From contig JACKCD010000027.1 in the NCBI GenBank assembly GCA_020634215.1, positions 1 through 64,000 of the forward strand: a stretch of DNA of 64,000 nucleotides, given 5' to 3'. Below the pieces are notes generated by a model. The model saw nothing but the letters and a program-made list of their open reading frames with translations. It did no database searches and was not told the origin of the DNA. Shown here piece by piece: positions 35,372 through 43,395 of this stretch. This DNA is from Ardenticatenaceae bacterium (lineage in GTDB: Bacteria > Chloroflexota > Anaerolineae > Promineifilales > Promineifilaceae). Within the stretch, counting starts at the first letter, position 1. The number at the start of each line of letters is the position of its first letter. The position numbers and the translations under genes are program-made.

Positions 35372-35874
35372 GGTACATATCCTTCTTCATTATGAAGTTT
35401 TATGCAGTACCAGCAAATGCGAGGGTGGAGCAATAAAGAAATAATAGCGCCAAGAATAAATCTGCTAGTTGTGGCAATAAAAAACCACGCTGCTGGGCGT
35501 GGTAGAGATGAATCTGTGAATACAGCGGTACTGCAAATGATCCCCCCAAAACCAGCAACCAAAACCGGCATATATAGGTTTGTAAAAAGATGCTTACAAA
35601 CGTAACAGCGACGATGTGGACACTATAGCATAAGACAGATGATTTCGTTCTGTCAGGTTTTCCTAAACTATTTCTTATTCATGCGACAAACCGGGAAAAG
35701 TTGTTCAGACTTGTCTTTTGTCTAGTTTGTTTGTACATCTTGCAGATTTGTGCGGTTTCATGTGATATTTTTGAAAAAGTTGGCGACCTAGTGGAATCGC
35801 ATAGAAGTTCAACTAGCAGTATGGTACTATTTAGATGTTGGATAGGGGATTCTGGATGTGGCGAGAGGAAGCTT
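35372..35874. other. Intergenic region upstream of the STAND genes
   Basis: About 500 bases with no convincing gene; ORFs on both strands have no coding character. It holds an inverted repeat GTTTGTAA-n8-TTACAAAC (35578-35601), a possible operator, and a terminator-like hairpin at 35478-35505. It is AT-richer than its surroundings. Confidence 0.5.
35478..35505 (-). terminator. Orphan terminator-like hairpin
   Basis: On the minus strand CCACGC-CCAGCA-GCGTGG is followed by TTTTTTATT. No gene is seen directly upstream on that strand, so it may end a short non-coding or antisense transcript. Confidence 0.5.
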
Positions 35875-37320
35875 ATGACGAAGAGACTCATAGAAAAAAG
35901 TGAGCTAAAGCGAAAGATCCACAACGCTTTGCGGGCATGGAAAAATGTAGATGGGATAGATGGGGATTTGCTAAGCGATTTGTTGCTGGTGCGACAGCGG
36001 CGGGATCGAGAGCTGTTGACGACGCTCATTCCAGCGGTGGCTCTTCGGTTAGCGGCCAATGGGGTTTTGCTGGAAGGGTTGGAGCTACTCAAGGATCAAA
36101 ACGAGGAAAATGCGAATATTCTGCGCGATCGTTTTTTAAATGGGCAAAAAACGGAGCAGGTGGCGAACAAGATTGGGTTTAGCACCGACACGGTGAACCG
36201 GAAGCAGCGAGAGGGGCTGGAGATGCTGACGGAACTGGTGTGGCAGATGGAGGAGGATGCACGGGCGCGGCGGGTGGAGCAGATGTTGGAGCAATTGCCA
36301 TTGCCCACTTATTCACGGTTGTTTGGGGTGGCGGAGAAGCTGGCAAAGCTGGCGGAGCAGCTTTTGCAGATGGAGGGCGTGGCGTATATAACGGCCGTTG
36401 AGGGGGTGGGCGGGCTGGGCAAAACGGCGCTGGTGGATGCGGTGATGCGGGAGGTGATACCATCCTTGCGCTACGAGCGCATTTTTTGGGTGAGTGTGCC
36501 GCGCCCGATGCTGCTGGGGCAAAGTTCTATTCCACCCGAGAGAACGTTTGAACAAATTATCCATTCGCTGGCGCAGCAGATATGGCCGGGGCAGCCGCTG
36601 TCGCTTCTTCCATCGGAGCAGCAAGCGCAGGTGGAGATGTTGTTAAAGGAAACGGCTTGTTTGGTTGTTGTTGACAATCTGGAGAAGCCGGCCGACGTGG
36701 CGTATTTGCTAGAACGGCTGCCACTGATGACACAGCCGAGCCGTTTTTTGCTGACATCGCGGACGAATGTGCAGATGGGACAAACGGCCGTTTATCGCCT
36801 TCTCCTCAATGAACTTTCCCGCCAGGATGCTGAAGCACTCATGCGCCACCATGCCCGGCAGCAGGGCAACGCCATGCTCGACGAAGCCACTCCCGAAGAC
36901 TTTGACGACATCTGTAAGCTTACCGGTGGTAATCCCTTAGCACTCAAGATGGTGGTAGATTTGCTGGATCGATTGCCCCTAGAACAGTTGTTGAGTGGGT
37001 TTTCCACATCCCATGTAGAGCAAATTGACACCCAAGTTTATGATCGCATTTATCAACACGCTTGGCAGACGTTGAGCGAGGAGGCAAAACTCCTGTTGCA
37101 GGCCATGCCACTTATTGCCCAGTCGGGTGCCACGCCCGATTATTTACGCCGCATGACCCAGCTAGATGAGGATGCGTTATGGGCTGCCATTCAAGAACTG
37201 CTAACGCGGTCATTGATTGAAAGCCGTGGGTCGTTGCGTGAGCGACGGTATGGTATCCACCAGTTAACCGATTCGTTCGTGCAACGAAACATTATTGGCA
37301 GAGGCGGCACAGTGGCATGA
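35875..37320 (+). CDS. STAND ATPase: HTH plus NB-ARC
   Basis: 481 residues from ATG 35875, preceded by GAGAGGAAG; the frame upstream (from 35701) lacks a site. Residues 1-135 are helical, with a sigma-like helix-turn-helix (KTEQVANKIGFSTDTVNRKQ, about 92-111). The NB-ARC domain has a P-loop GVGGLGKTA (177-185), Walker B CLVVVDNLE, sensor LLTSRT and GGNPLALKM, followed by a winged helix (about 390-470). STAND proteins are nucleotide switches that usually bind a ligand through C-terminal repeats; here these are in the next gene, coupled by an ATGA overlap. It could be a transcription regulator or a defence-type sensor. Confidence 0.85.
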   Translation: MTKRLIEKSELKRKIHNALRAWKNVDGIDGDLLSDLLLVRQRRDRELLTTLIPAVALRLAANGVLLEGLELLKDQNEENANILRDRFLNGQKTEQVANKIGFSTDTVNRKQREGLEMLTELVWQMEEDARARRVEQMLEQLPLPTYSRLFGVAEKLAKLAEQLLQMEGVAYITAVEGVGGLGKTALVDAVMREVIPSLRYERIFWVSVPRPMLLGQSSIPPERTFEQIIHSLAQQIWPGQPLSLLPSEQQAQVEMLLKETACLVVVDNLEKPADVAYLLERLPLMTQPSRFLLTSRTNVQMGQTAVYRLLLNELSRQDAEALMRHHARQQGNAMLDEATPEDFDDICKLTGGNPLALKMVVDLLDRLPLEQLLSGFSTSHVEQIDTQVYDRIYQHAWQTLSEEAKLLLQAMPLIAQSGATPDYLRRMTQLDEDALWAAIQELLTRSLIESRGSLRERRYGIHQLTDSFVQRNIIGRGGTVA

Positions 37321-38510
37321 GTGGTGACAGCCAAAGCGCGAATACGCCATTTCTGAGAATTTTATCCCGTACTCTGACGGGGTGGTTGGCAGATACAGAG
37401 GTGTTTAATGACATACTGGTGCAGAAGCTGCTGGCTGAAGCTGAGAATTTATATCAGGTTCTGGATTTTGGGCTGCAGTATGAGTCCACATGGGAAGTAG
37501 CGGCATGGGTGGCGTGTCAGACACGGCTGTTTGCATCGCGGTTAAGCCAACAGGGGGCATGGCTAGGGCTGGTAAGGCGAGCATTAAACTGGTGCCGAGA
37601 AGCAGGGCTATTGCAGTCTGAGTTGCTGCTCGTACAGGGACAGCTACAACGTGATATAGACGAGTTACAAGCCGCGTTTGCTACCTTTGCCAATGCGGAA
37701 CCGCTGGTAACAGCACTAGACGATGTAGGGTTAACAGTACGGTTACTTTATAATCAGGCCGAGACCTATTTTGTAGAAGGACAACCACAAATTGCAAGCC
37801 AATTGTGCCAGCAGGCATTAAAACAGCTAGATGGAGGATTTGATAGACTATATTGGCGGGCAGCTTTGTTGCATATCTTAGGAAATTCAGAGCGCGATTT
37901 GGGCAATTTAGAGAGGGCGCAAGAAATATTGCAAGAGGCTCTCGAACTAGAAAAAGATGCAGAAGATAAATTGCCCTATATTCGTGTACTGAATAGCCTT
38001 GGGCTAATAAGCGCGTGGTCTAGACGGCTTGATGAGGCTCAAGCTGCCTATGATGCGTGCTTGGTACTGTTGCAAGCAACGCCTTATAACGACGACAAGC
38101 TGTTGTTGTATAGTAACGCAGGTTCATTGCATGTAAGCCGTCAACAGTGGCAGGCGGCTGAAAACCACTTTCATGCAGCGGTGACGCTGGCGCGTAGCCA
38201 ACCTGTTTCCCGCAATAATCAAGCAATCGCTTTTAATAACATGGGATATCTGCTTTTCCGGCAAAATCGCTTGAAGGAGGCCAGATATTTTTTAGACGAG
38301 GCAATCAAGCTGCAGCGGACTTTGCCAAAACCGCTGATGCTGGCGAATTCACTCGGCAATTTAGGCCATGTGCTGATGGCTCAGAGCGAAAAGCAGTTGG
38401 CGCAACAAACGTATGATGAGGCGTTGGCAGCGCTAAAACCTTGGCTCCATATGCCAAGGGCGCGGCAGCTCTGGGAGGAATTTGAAGCTTCCCGACAATT
38501 GCTTGCCTGA
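37317..38510 (+). CDS. TPR-repeat protein coupled to the STAND ATPase
   Basis: 397 residues made of helical repeats with TPR-like units (AALLHILGNSERDLGNLERAQ, NSLGLISAWSRRLDEAQAAY, AFNNMGYLLFRQNRLKEARY, ANSLGNLGHVLMAQSEKQLA). The ATG overlaps the STAND stop codon (ATGA), so the two are translated together and probably form one sensor complex that in other proteins is a single NB-ARC-TPR chain. No enzymatic domain is seen. A strong hairpin follows the stop. Confidence 0.85.
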   Translation: MSGDSQSANTPFLRILSRTLTGWLADTEVFNDILVQKLLAEAENLYQVLDFGLQYESTWEVAAWVACQTRLFASRLSQQGAWLGLVRRALNWCREAGLLQSELLLVQGQLQRDIDELQAAFATFANAEPLVTALDDVGLTVRLLYNQAETYFVEGQPQIASQLCQQALKQLDGGFDRLYWRAALLHILGNSERDLGNLERAQEILQEALELEKDAEDKLPYIRVLNSLGLISAWSRRLDEAQAAYDACLVLLQATPYNDDKLLLYSNAGSLHVSRQQWQAAENHFHAAVTLARSQPVSRNNQAIAFNNMGYLLFRQNRLKEARYFLDEAIKLQRTLPKPLMLANSLGNLGHVLMAQSEKQLAQQTYDEALAALKPWLHMPRARQLWEEFEASRQLLA

Positions 38511-38511
38511 G

Positions 38512-38545
38512 CAAGAAAAAAGGCCAACCTACGCAGGTTGGCCTT
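38512..38545 (-). terminator. Strong terminator, best oriented for the minus-strand peptide gene
   Basis: Perfect 11-base arms AAGGCCAACCT and AGGTTGGCCTT around ACGC, with TTTTTCTT after the hairpin on the minus strand. On the plus strand it is followed by a weak TAGTCCTTCATTT and may also end the STAND-TPR transcript. Confidence 0.9.
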
Positions 38546-38571
38546 AGTCCTTCATTTAGGGTGAAGTTCGG

Positions 38572-38730
38572 CTATTTGCTGCAAAGAGTCCCAGTATCGC
38601 AATCGTTGGGAGTGAAGACAGAGCCGAAGTTGGTGCGCCCAACCGCGACGGGGCTGAGGAACATGGCGAATAAGGACAGAACCGAAATGCTGTAAACCAG
38701 CTTTTGCCAAACAGTTTTAAGAGAATGCAT
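38572..38730 (-). CDS. Small secreted peptide, 52 residues, two cysteines
   Basis: ATG 38730 (or the GTG just before it) follows GGAGG with good spacing; a TTGACA promoter lies upstream and a strong terminator downstream, so this is a complete miniature transcription unit. The N-terminus is basic and amphipathic (MHSLKTVWQKL), then a hydrophobic core (VYSISVLSLFAMFLSPVAV) like a signal peptide, leaving a 20-odd residue tail with NDCDTGTLC, where the two Cys could form a disulfide. No family is recognized. Its position between the STAND-TPR genes and an ATPase-wHTH regulator suggests a signalling peptide or a regulated small envelope protein. A longer frame to 39039 has no support. Confidence 0.7.
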   Translation of the reverse strand: MHSLKTVWQKLVYSISVLSLFAMFLSPVAVGRTNFGSVFTPNDCDTGTLCSK

Positions 38731-38763
38731 CACGTGTTTACCTCCAAAAATAGGTACCGTTGA

Positions 38764-38775
38764 TGCAACGCGTTG
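38764..38775. promoter_or_regulatory. Perfect palindrome GCAACGCGTTGC, operator candidate
   Basis: Twelve-base perfect palindrome in the 5' leader of the small peptide gene, between its -10 and ribosome site. Placement suggests binding by a dimeric regulator; this is inference. Confidence 0.45.
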
Positions 38776-38788
38776 CGGCCGGAAGGCC

Positions 38789-38817
38789 AACTCTAGAGTT
38801 AGAACGGTGATTGTCAA
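38789..38817 (-). promoter_or_regulatory. Promoter of the small peptide gene with overlapping palindrome
   Basis: Reading the minus strand: TTGACA (38817-38812), 16-base spacer, TAGAGT (38795-38790). The -10 lies inside the perfect 12-base palindrome AACTCTAGAGTT (38789-38800), which could be an operator that blocks the promoter. Confidence 0.65.
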
Positions 38818-38994
38818 TTTGTTGATCGAAAGCCTTATCTGCAGATGGTTACAGAATAGCAGATGGGTACGGGCAAAGCCTGAGGGAGGTCTGAGGTTTT
38901 TCTGAAGTTTCTGATAGGTTTCTGAGGATTGGCGGGGAGAGGGAGTGAATTTAAGAAGTGCCAGTTGCTGTGCATGGTGGCAGGAGGATGTATC

Positions 38995-40437
38995 ATGGGA
39001 GAAACGAGAGGCAGCAGGGGGGAAAACGGCCGTTATCATTCAAATTTTCGTCTAAAAGAACGAGAAATCATTTTGCGCTGGATTCGTGCGGGGGCAAGCG
39101 GGTCAGTGGTGGGGTTGGCTGGGGCAGGCAAGTCGAATTTGATTCGATATTTGTGCCGTCAGCAGGAGATTGAAGACATAGAGGGGCTAGACGGCCGTTC
39201 TGTGGTGCTAGTGCCAGTTGACTTGAATGACGTACCTGATAACCATATTTCAACGCTCTACCGCATAATTTTGCGCTCATTCCACGAAGTACGTTGGCAG
39301 TTTGGAGAGGCGTTGCAAGAAACATTAAGCGAGCGATATCGTCAGCACCGTGCCGTAACAGATCCTTTTGTTTTGCAAAGCGTTCTGCGTGAGATGCTCT
39401 TACATTTGGATGATCAATATATGCAAGTTGTCCTAGTGCTGGATCGGTTTGATGATTTTTGCAAATTGGCGGAGCAAGCAATGGCAAACACCCTGAAAGG
39501 GTTGCGCGATAGTTTTAAAGAGACGCTTTGTTTTTTAGTGGGGATGCGACAAGAGGCGGCTTATGTTCCGACCAGTGAAAAGTTAGGTGAGCTACGCGAG
39601 CTGGTGGATGCGCACATTTGCTGGGTTGGCCCCATGTCTGAAGAAGATACACGTTATATGCTTTTACAACAGGCTGAACAGTTGGGGCGTGACATAGAAG
39701 AAGAGCAGGTGGCTGAATTGTGGCGGTTGACGGGTGGCTTCCCAGCCTTAGTGCGGGTGGCTAGTGATTGGTGGCGACTGGAAGGGTATTTGGAGAAGAT
39801 TTCGGCTTGGGAAGATCATTTGTGCCACATGCCTAGTATCCAGCATCGACTTCAGGAGGTTTGGAATGGTATACCACCGGATGAGCAGAACTTGCTGTTG
39901 GAAATTCAGCGCGTTTGGTTGCAAACGGCCGTTATGAATATTAGCCATGAGGAAACTTGTCAAGCATTTGCTCATTTAAAACAGCAGCAACCTTACTTGT
40001 TTAGAACTTTAGCAACGAAAGGATTATGCACATGCCAGCCAGATCAAACTTGGCATCTTTTTAGCGATCTGTTTGCTGGTTTTGTGGCGGCAAATGTTGA
40101 ACGTGGTTATGAAGAGGTGCGGTTAGATGAGGAAACGTCAGAAATTTATCAAGGCAAACGGCAGTTAAGTGATTTGTCTAATCTTGAACGCTCAGTCTTA
40201 ACTTTTTTCTTGGAAAATCCTTGCGTCAAATTGACGAAAGACGAGTTAATTATGAGTGCTTGGCCAAAAGAAGTTGTCGAAGATGAAAGCGTGAGTGATG
40301 AAAGTCTGTACCAAGTTATTTCAGCATTACGGCGTAAAATTGAGCCACTGCGTAGCAAAAAGCCGCGCTATATTGTGACGTGGCACGGTAAGGGGTATCA
40401 ATTTTTCCCAAATGGGCAGTCGGATGGTGAAAGTTGA
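38995..40437 (+). CDS. AAA/STAND-type ATPase with C-terminal OmpR-like DNA-binding domain
   Basis: 480 residues from ATG 38995, preceded by GGAGG; the frame extends to 38929 without support. The ATPase part shows a Walker A GLAGAGKSN (40-48), Walker B VVLVLDRFDDF and a sensor GMRQEAAYVPT, followed by a helical lid (MSEEDTRYMLLQQAEQLG; LTGGFPALVRVA). The last 90 residues are a PhoB/OmpR-type winged helix (LSNLERSVLTFFLENP, LTKDELIMSAWP, SLYQVISALRRKIEP, IVTWHGKGYQFFP). Unlike two-component regulators it has no receiver, so activation would be by nucleotide state or a bound ligand. It is divergent from the small peptide gene. Confidence 0.88.
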   Translation: MGETRGSRGENGRYHSNFRLKEREIILRWIRAGASGSVVGLAGAGKSNLIRYLCRQQEIEDIEGLDGRSVVLVPVDLNDVPDNHISTLYRIILRSFHEVRWQFGEALQETLSERYRQHRAVTDPFVLQSVLREMLLHLDDQYMQVVLVLDRFDDFCKLAEQAMANTLKGLRDSFKETLCFLVGMRQEAAYVPTSEKLGELRELVDAHICWVGPMSEEDTRYMLLQQAEQLGRDIEEEQVAELWRLTGGFPALVRVASDWWRLEGYLEKISAWEDHLCHMPSIQHRLQEVWNGIPPDEQNLLLEIQRVWLQTAVMNISHEETCQAFAHLKQQQPYLFRTLATKGLCTCQPDQTWHLFSDLFAGFVAANVERGYEEVRLDEETSEIYQGKRQLSDLSNLERSVLTFFLENPCVKLTKDELIMSAWPKEVVEDESVSDESLYQVISALRRKIEPLRSKKPRYIVTWHGKGYQFFPNGQSDGES

Positions 40438-40461
40438 ACGTGTTTTGCTTTGGCTTATAAT
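40434..40461 (+). promoter_or_regulatory. Promoter of a leaderless transcript
   Basis: TTGAAC (40434-40439), 16-base spacer, TATAAT (40456-40461), then six bases to the ATG at 40468. It overlaps the end of the ATPase gene. Confidence 0.75.
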
Positions 40462-40467
40462 TCCGGC

Positions 40468-40935
40468 ATGATGATTCAGGCTGGAGTTTTGCTGTTGGTG
40501 TTGTTGCTTATTTCTGTGGAGATGTGGCAGGATTTGTTGGCGGTGCAAAACGGCCGTTTTCTCACTCCCAGCCAACAACAAATCCTCACCTGGCAAATTG
40601 CCGCCCAATATTTGGGTCTGTTCTTGTTTCTGACGTTTTTGGTGCTGACAACGACGATGCCGTTGGCCGCCTGGTTGCGCTGGCTGATGGTGGGTGCGGT
40701 GGGGTTAACGGCCGTTTATCTCGCCCACAACCTCCTCACCCACCAACTCTATCTTTACCGTCGTCGTCCGCCGCGCCGACAAATGGGGAGAAAACGGCCG
40801 TTGGAGCCGTTGCCCCGGCGACAAATTTTGCAGGGCGTGGCTGCTGTCAGAAGCGGCCGTTGGTACCTCGTCGCCCTGGTCGTCATGCTCATCTTCATGC
40901 TTTATCAGGAATATCGCTTTTTCACCGGAATTTGA
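40468..40935 (+). CDS. Three- or four-helix membrane protein, unknown
   Basis: 155 residues from ATG 40468 (MMIQAG). Membrane segments lie at about 3-20, 45-68, 72-90 and 132-150, with a basic loop (YRRRPPRRQMGRKRP) before the last. The frame extends to 40450 but that part overlaps the -10 box. Three AACGGCCGTT palindromes fall inside the gene. No family is recognized. Confidence 0.65.
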   Translation: MMIQAGVLLLVLLLISVEMWQDLLAVQNGRFLTPSQQQILTWQIAAQYLGLFLFLTFLVLTTTMPLAAWLRWLMVGAVGLTAVYLAHNLLTHQLYLYRRRPPRRQMGRKRPLEPLPRRQILQGVAAVRSGRWYLVALVVMLIFMLYQEYRFFTGI

Positions 40936-40939
40936 ATTT

Positions 40940-40995
40940 CACGCAAAGGCGCAAAGATGCAAAGATGAAGCGTTTGACTTTGCGTCTTTGCGTGA
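40940..40995. repeat. Palindromic repeat, family F (TCACGCAAAGGCGCAAAG)
   Basis: TCACGCAAAGGCGCAAAGATGC faces CTTTGCGTCTTTGCGTGA in the gap between convergent genes. Related motifs form the stem of the MITE-like element at 6492-6623. Confidence 0.85.
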
Positions 40996-40997
40996 TC

Positions 40998-41759
40998 CTA
41001 TCCCTGTCGCCCCGTAATATACGACTCCGTTAGCTCCTGCTTCGGATTCGTAAACAACTCCCCCGTCGGCGCAAACTCCACCAATTCCCCCAGCCAGAAA
41101 AAGCCCGTCCAGTCCGATGCCCGCGCTGCCTGCTGCATATTGTGGGTCACAATCACAATCGTATATTCATCCGAAAGCTCCCGCATCAGCTCCTCCACCG
41201 ACAACGTTGCTACCGGGTCAAGGGCCGAACACGGCTCATCCATCAAAATCACCTCTGGCCGCACCGCCACCGCCCGCGCAATGCACAACCGCTGCTGCTG
41301 CCCTGGGTTCAGATCGGTTGCCAAATGATTCAGGCGATCCTTTACCTCGTCCCACAGTGCCGCTTCCTTCAGGCTTGCTTCCACAATGTTGTCCAGGTCT
41401 GTCCCTTTTTGCGCCATGCCCAGCACTCGTGGCCCAAAGGCCACATTATTATAGATACTTTGTGGGAACGGATTCGGCCGTTGGAAAACCATCCCCACTC
41501 GCTGCCGCAGCTCCACCACATCCACATCCGGGTCGTACACATTTTTGCCATTGAGCAGCACCTTGCCTTCCGCACGCGCACTAGCAATTGTGTCGTTCAT
41601 CCGGTTTAGCGACCGCAGAAAAGTAGATTTGCCACAGCCAGAAGGGCCAATGAGCGCCGTGATTTGGTGTTCCCGAATGGGCACATTCAGGTTTTTCAGT
41701 GCCTGAAAATTCCCATAATAAAAATTAAAGCCCTCAACATCAATCTTGTTTTTAATCAT
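40998..41759 (-). CDS. pstB: Phosphate ABC transporter ATP-binding protein, subunit 1
   Basis: 253 residues. Walker A GPSGCGKST (38-46), Q-loop Gln93 (VFQRPNPFP), Walker B with catalytic Glu (ILMDEP, D174/E175) and switch His206 are intact. The ABC signature is degenerate: LNPGQQQ (150-156) in place of LSGGQ. The NPFP and LNRMNDTI motifs are typical of PstB. It powers phosphate import with PstA and PstC. It ends the pst operon and follows a second, differently altered ATPase gene by five bases. Confidence 0.93.
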   Translation of the reverse strand: MIKNKIDVEGFNFYYGNFQALKNLNVPIREHQITALIGPSGCGKSTFLRSLNRMNDTIASARAEGKVLLNGKNVYDPDVDVVELRQRVGMVFQRPNPFPQSIYNNVAFGPRVLGMAQKGTDLDNIVEASLKEAALWDEVKDRLNHLATDLNPGQQQRLCIARAVAVRPEVILMDEPCSALDPVATLSVEELMRELSDEYTIVIVTHNMQQAARASDWTGFFWLGELVEFAPTGELFTNPKQELTESYITGRQG

Positions 41760-41764
41760 TGCAC

Positions 41765-42541
41765 TTACCCAAAACGCCCTGTAATGTAATCTTCCGTCCG
41801 TTTATCATGCGGATTCAAGAACAGCTCTTGCTGTGTGCCTACTTCGACCAGTTCCCCATTGAGCATAAACGCAGCGCGGTCGGCTACCCGCGCTGCCTGC
41901 TGCACGCTGTGGGGCACCATGATGATGGTGTAGGTTTGCTTTAGCTCATAAAGTGACCGCTCAACCGTCGCCGTTGAAATGGGGTCAAGCCCGGATGTGG
42001 GGTTGTCAAGTAAAATCACTTCCGGCTCCAATGCCAGGCTTCGTGCCAGACACAGCCGCTGCTTTTGCCCACCCGACAGGGCAAAGGCAGAACTATCGAG
42101 CCGATCCTTGACTTCATCCCAAATGGCTGCCTGCTGTAACCCACGCTCCACCCGTTCATCAATAACCGCTTTGTCACGGATACCAGCCATTCGCAGCCCA
42201 TAGGTCATGTTGTCATAGATGCTGCCCGGCAGCGGCGTGGGAATGGCAAACACCATGCTCACCCGGCGGCGCAGGTCGGTAATGTCGGTGCGCCGGCCGA
42301 AAACATCTTGCCCATTAAACAAAATCTCCCCTTCCCGCGTGGTGTCATCAATCAAATCAGAAAGTCGGTTCATCAGCCGCATAAGCGTGGTTTTGCCGCT
42401 GCGTGAAGGGCCAAACAGTACAAATAGCTCGTTGGGGCGAATATCCAGGTTGATATTTTTTAACGCCTGGGTGCCATCGCCATAGGTAAAGGTCGTGTTT
42501 TTGACAGAAATCTTTGCAGGTGTCATAGCTTGTTCTTTCAC
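41765..42541 (-). CDS. Phosphate ABC transporter ATP-binding protein, subunit 2 (degenerate catalytic site)
   Basis: 258 residues. The start is taken as GTG 42541, with AGGAG five bases before; an ATG at 42556 overlaps pstA. Walker A is GPSRSGKTT (44-52) and the signature LSGGQ (155-159) is canonical. The catalytic Glu after Walker B is Asn (LLDN, N180) and the Q-loop Gln is Ala (VFAIPTPLP, A99); His211 remains. These changes are the mirror image of those in the adjacent PstB, so the two probably form a heterodimer with one active and one degenerate site. PstB-like features (LMNRLSDLI, TYTIIMVPHSVQQA) support a phosphate role. Confidence 0.88.
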   Translation of the reverse strand: MKEQAMTPAKISVKNTTFTYGDGTQALKNINLDIRPNELFVLFGPSRSGKTTLMRLMNRLSDLIDDTTREGEILFNGQDVFGRRTDITDLRRRVSMVFAIPTPLPGSIYDNMTYGLRMAGIRDKAVIDERVERGLQQAAIWDEVKDRLDSSAFALSGGQKQRLCLARSLALEPEVILLDNPTSGLDPISTATVERSLYELKQTYTIIMVPHSVQQAARVADRAAFMLNGELVEVGTQQELFLNPHDKRTEDYITGRFG

Positions 42542-42549
42542 GGTTTCTC

Positions 42550-43395
42550 CTACCATTCCCGCCGCCGCCGCATGGTGGAGCGGATGAGGGTGGCAACCAG
42601 GGTGAGCGACAGCACAATGAAAAGTAGGATAAGTGCTGTGCCATATTGAATGCCTAAGGGCATACCCGGCACCTGGGTCGCAATGACGTAGAGGTGGTAG
42701 GGTAGGGCCATAGATTGATCGAAGATGGATTTTGGCAGGTTGGGCAGGTAGAAGGCGGCGACGGTGAAGAGAATGGGGGCCGTCTCCCCAGCAGCACGCC
42801 CCAGCCCAAGAATGACGCCGGTGATAATGCCGGGCAGGGCGTGGGGCAAAACCTGGTTGCGGATGGTTTGCCAGCGGGTAGCACCAAGGCTGAGGCTGAC
42901 GATGCGGAATTCCTGCGGCACGGACAAAATGGCTTCTTCGGCGGTGCTGATGATGACGGGCAGGGTCATGAGGCCGAGAGTGAGTGACCCTGCAAGGATG
43001 GAGGTGCCGTAGTTGAGGAAGAGAACGAACATCCCCAGCCCAAAAAGGCCGTAGACAATGGAAGGGATGCCGGCCAAGTTGACGATGGCGAGGCGGATGG
43101 CGCGAGTGAGGCGATTGTCACCGGCGTATTCGGCCAGATAGATGGCGGCACCAACACCGAGGGGGATGGCAGCAACGGCCGTTCCCAGGGTCAAAAAAAT
43201 CGTTCCCAACAGCGCCGGGAAAATGCCCCCTTCGGTCATGCCGTTGCGCGGTGGCTGCGAGATAAATTCCCAGCTAATGGTGCTAATGCCGTTGTAAAGC
43301 ATGTAGAGAATGACGATGAGAATGGGGATGACGACGATGGCAGAAACGGCCGTTATCACCCAAATTGCCAGTTGTTGTGATTGTTGACGTGTCAT
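42550..43395 (-). CDS. pstA: Phosphate ABC transporter permease PstA
   Basis: 281 residues with about six membrane segments. The EAA-like coupling loop region is AEEAILSVPQEFRIVSLSLGATRWQ and family motifs include GIPSIVYGLFGLGMFV and GRAAGETAPILF. It overlaps pstC by ATGA, indicating coupling, and its end overlaps the longest reading of the second ATPase gene. With PstC it forms the phosphate channel. Confidence 0.95.
   Translation of the reverse strand: MTRQQSQQLAIWVITAVSAIVVIPILIVILYMLYNGISTISWEFISQPPRNGMTEGGIFPALLGTIFLTLGTAVAAIPLGVGAAIYLAEYAGDNRLTRAIRLAIVNLAGIPSIVYGLFGLGMFVLFLNYGTSILAGSLTLGLMTLPVIISTAEEAILSVPQEFRIVSLSLGATRWQTIRNQVLPHALPGIITGVILGLGRAAGETAPILFTVAAFYLPNLPKSIFDQSMALPYHLYVIATQVPGMPLGIQYGTALILLFIVLSLTLVATLIRSTMRRRREW

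Noticed and set aside
35679..36092. Minus-strand frame that might use the orphan terminator at 35478
   Set aside because: Ser/Arg-rich shadow of the STAND gene; its stop is not positioned before the hairpin in a convincing way.
35875..38510. STAND-TPR pair as a confirmed anti-phage defence system
   Set aside because: No effector domain such as nuclease, TIR or protease is present; an HTH points more to regulation.
41765..42541. Second ATPase as a phosphonate or unrelated ABC subunit
   Set aside because: It sits inside the pst operon and shares PstB-type helical-domain motifs.
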